Shown here piece by piece: positions 63,123 through 64,000 of a stretch of 64,000 nt of DNA (positions are counted from its first letter, which is position 1; each line of letters opens with the position of its first letter). A program made the position numbers and the translations under genes. Location of the stretch: the NCBI RefSeq assembly GCF_016219575.1, contig NZ_JACRMG010000023.1, positions 1 through 64,000 on the forward strand. The letters run 5' to 3'. The stretch comes from Bradyrhizobium sp. GTDB lineage: Bacteria > Pseudomonadota > Alphaproteobacteria > Rhizobiales > Xanthobacteraceae. The notes below the pieces were generated by a model. The model was given only the letters and a program-made list of their open reading frames with translations. It was not told where the DNA came from and made no database searches.

Positions 63123-63776
63123 ATGCTTCGCTTCATCGAACGACAGAACATTGCCTATCTTGAGCGTCTTCTCGCCAGCGAGACGATGTCCGAGAAGTCG
63201 CGCCGTCTCGTCGAGGAGCAGTTGAATGCCGCGCAGCGCCGGCTCGCGACGCTCACCGCCGTCAAGGCAGGGCTCAAGTCGAGGCCCCAGATCGAGCGGG
63301 CGCTGTCCGCTTCCTCGCCGAAAATCACCAGCCTGTTCCACCGGCAATTCGAGGCGGCGGACATGCCGCTGCTGCTGCTCGATCCCGGGCCGGGGCTGCG
63401 CATCGTCGACGCCAACCGGGTCTATGCGGCGGCCACCATGGTCGATCCCGGCAAGGTGGCCGGCGAAAAGCTGTTCAGCGTCTTTCCCGACAATCCCGGC
63501 GATCCCTTCGCCGACGGCGCCGCCAACGTGTTCGAATCCCTGCGCATCGTTGCCGAGACCGGCCGGACGCATGCCATGGCGGTGCAGCGCTACGACGTGC
63601 GGGATCCCGACGGCAAGTTCGTGGTGCGATACTGGCAGCCGGTGAACAGCCCGGTGCTGAACGAAAAGGGCGAGCTCGCCTTCATCCTCAATCGCGCGAT
63701 CGACGTGACGCCGCAGTTCCCGCAGGAAAAGCCATGGCCCCCGCTGGAAGAGGGCGACAGGGCCGTGCCGGCATAA
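63123..63776 (+). CDS. PAS-domain protein
   Basis: This 217-residue soluble protein begins with a helical, probably coiled-coil part (MLRFIERQNIAYLERLLAS..SRRLVEEQLNAAQRRLATL). A PAS domain follows at about 70-195 (FEAADMPLLLLDPGPGLRIVDANRVYAAATM, WQPVNSPVLNEKGELAFILNRAIDVT). No output domain is present, so it may act through partners. ATG at 63123 is chosen; 44 more codons are open upstream. Confidence 0.8.
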   Translation: MLRFIERQNIAYLERLLASETMSEKSRRLVEEQLNAAQRRLATLTAVKAGLKSRPQIERALSASSPKITSLFHRQFEAADMPLLLLDPGPGLRIVDANRVYAAATMVDPGKVAGEKLFSVFPDNPGDPFADGAANVFESLRIVAETGRTHAMAVQRYDVRDPDGKFVVRYWQPVNSPVLNEKGELAFILNRAIDVTPQFPQEKPWPPLEEGDRAVPA

Positions 63777-63874
63777 CCGCGCGGGCCAGGAAGGCCGCCG
63801 CGTCGCAAGGTCACGCCGGATTGAGTTGCCGGCGGTGCGTCCGCCGCTACAGTCGAAGCGCATTTTTCGGGGAC

Positions 63875-64000
63875 ATGGCCATGAAGCTGACCCACATCCT
63901 TGCCGGAGCGATGGTTTCGGCGATTCTCGGCACGCTGGCCTTCCCGGCCGCGCCTGCCCGGGCCCAGACCTACGATCCCAGATATCCCGTCTGCCTCCAG
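63875..64000 (+). CDS. DUF3551 protein, N-terminal part
   Basis: The frame reads MAMKLTHILAGAMVSAIL.., a signal peptide ending PARAQ, then TYDPRYPVCLQ. That start is typical of the short DUF3551 secreted proteins common in Bradyrhizobium. The gene continues beyond the right edge. ATG at 63881 is an alternative start. Confidence 0.75.
   Translation, partial: MAMKLTHILAGAMVSAILGTLAFPAAPARAQTYDPRYPVCLQ

Overview
This window looks like part of the chromosome of a Bradyrhizobium-type alphaproteobacterium (Nitrobacteraceae). The evidence is high G+C, a DUF3551 secreted peptide at the right edge, an Omp25-like beta-barrel, an MloK1-like cyclic-nucleotide-gated K+ channel, and many copies of the short palindromic intergenic repeats typical of that genus. 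I saw no rRNA, tRNA, phage, insertion sequence or CRISPR array. Species-level placement is not possible from the sequence alone.

Layout. (1) 1-13,400: a CoA-dependent acyl/aromatic acid catabolic block. It holds an AMP-forming ligase, thiolase, TetR regulator, short-chain dehydrogenase (SDR), crotonase-fold protein, feruloyl-CoA-synthase-like ligase, three acyl-CoA dehydrogenases and a nitroreductase. A related palindromic repeat precedes each of the last four genes. (2) 12,580-16,355: an unusual cyclic-nucleotide module. A CNBD K+ channel with a downstream crotonase homologue faces a divergent pair, a Popeye-like membrane CNBD protein and a DUF6537-like protein. (3) 16,594-25,769: housekeeping and accessory genes (outer-membrane protein, membrane-anchored TAXI protein, DUF3307, YkgJ and WYL regulator pair, GST, PNPOx, LysR, TetR, two hotdog thioesterases). 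(4) 25,809-40,255: a hydroxycinnamate/4-hydroxybenzoate locus resembling the Rhodopseudomonas palustris cou region. It contains pobA, a TRAP transporter, a DUF3237 protein, CoA ligase, enoyl-CoA hydratase, SDR, 4-hydroxybenzoyl-CoA-type thioesterase, an ABC uptake system and a MarR regulator. (5) 40,405-44,160: a PAS-PAS-GGDEF-EAL protein and a glycerate 2-kinase. (6) 44,306-58,282 (SDR to 59,238): an IclR-associated branched-chain/aromatic-type ABC transporter with two tandem binding proteins. Divergent from it lies a beta-oxidation block (FadB/J-type fusion, acyl-CoA ligase, two acyl-CoA dehydrogenases, SDR). (7) 59,458-64,000: glpK, GNAT, GST, a Kazal-type secreted protein, a PAS protein and the start of a DUF3551 gene.

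How the genes work together. In region 4, uptake (TRAP and ABC), CoA activation, side-chain hydration/oxidation, thioester hydrolysis and ring hydroxylation can be joined into a route from p-coumarate-like acids to protocatechuate. A 15-bp operator-like element, ATTATnnnATATAAC and close variants, occurs at the pobA promoter, at the promoter of the hydratase-ligase operon, and twice in the regulator/transporter divergent promoter. This suggests one MarR regulon covering both the upper and the ring-hydroxylation steps. Regions 1 and 6 appear to be further beta-oxidation-type pathways whose substrates cannot be told from sequence.
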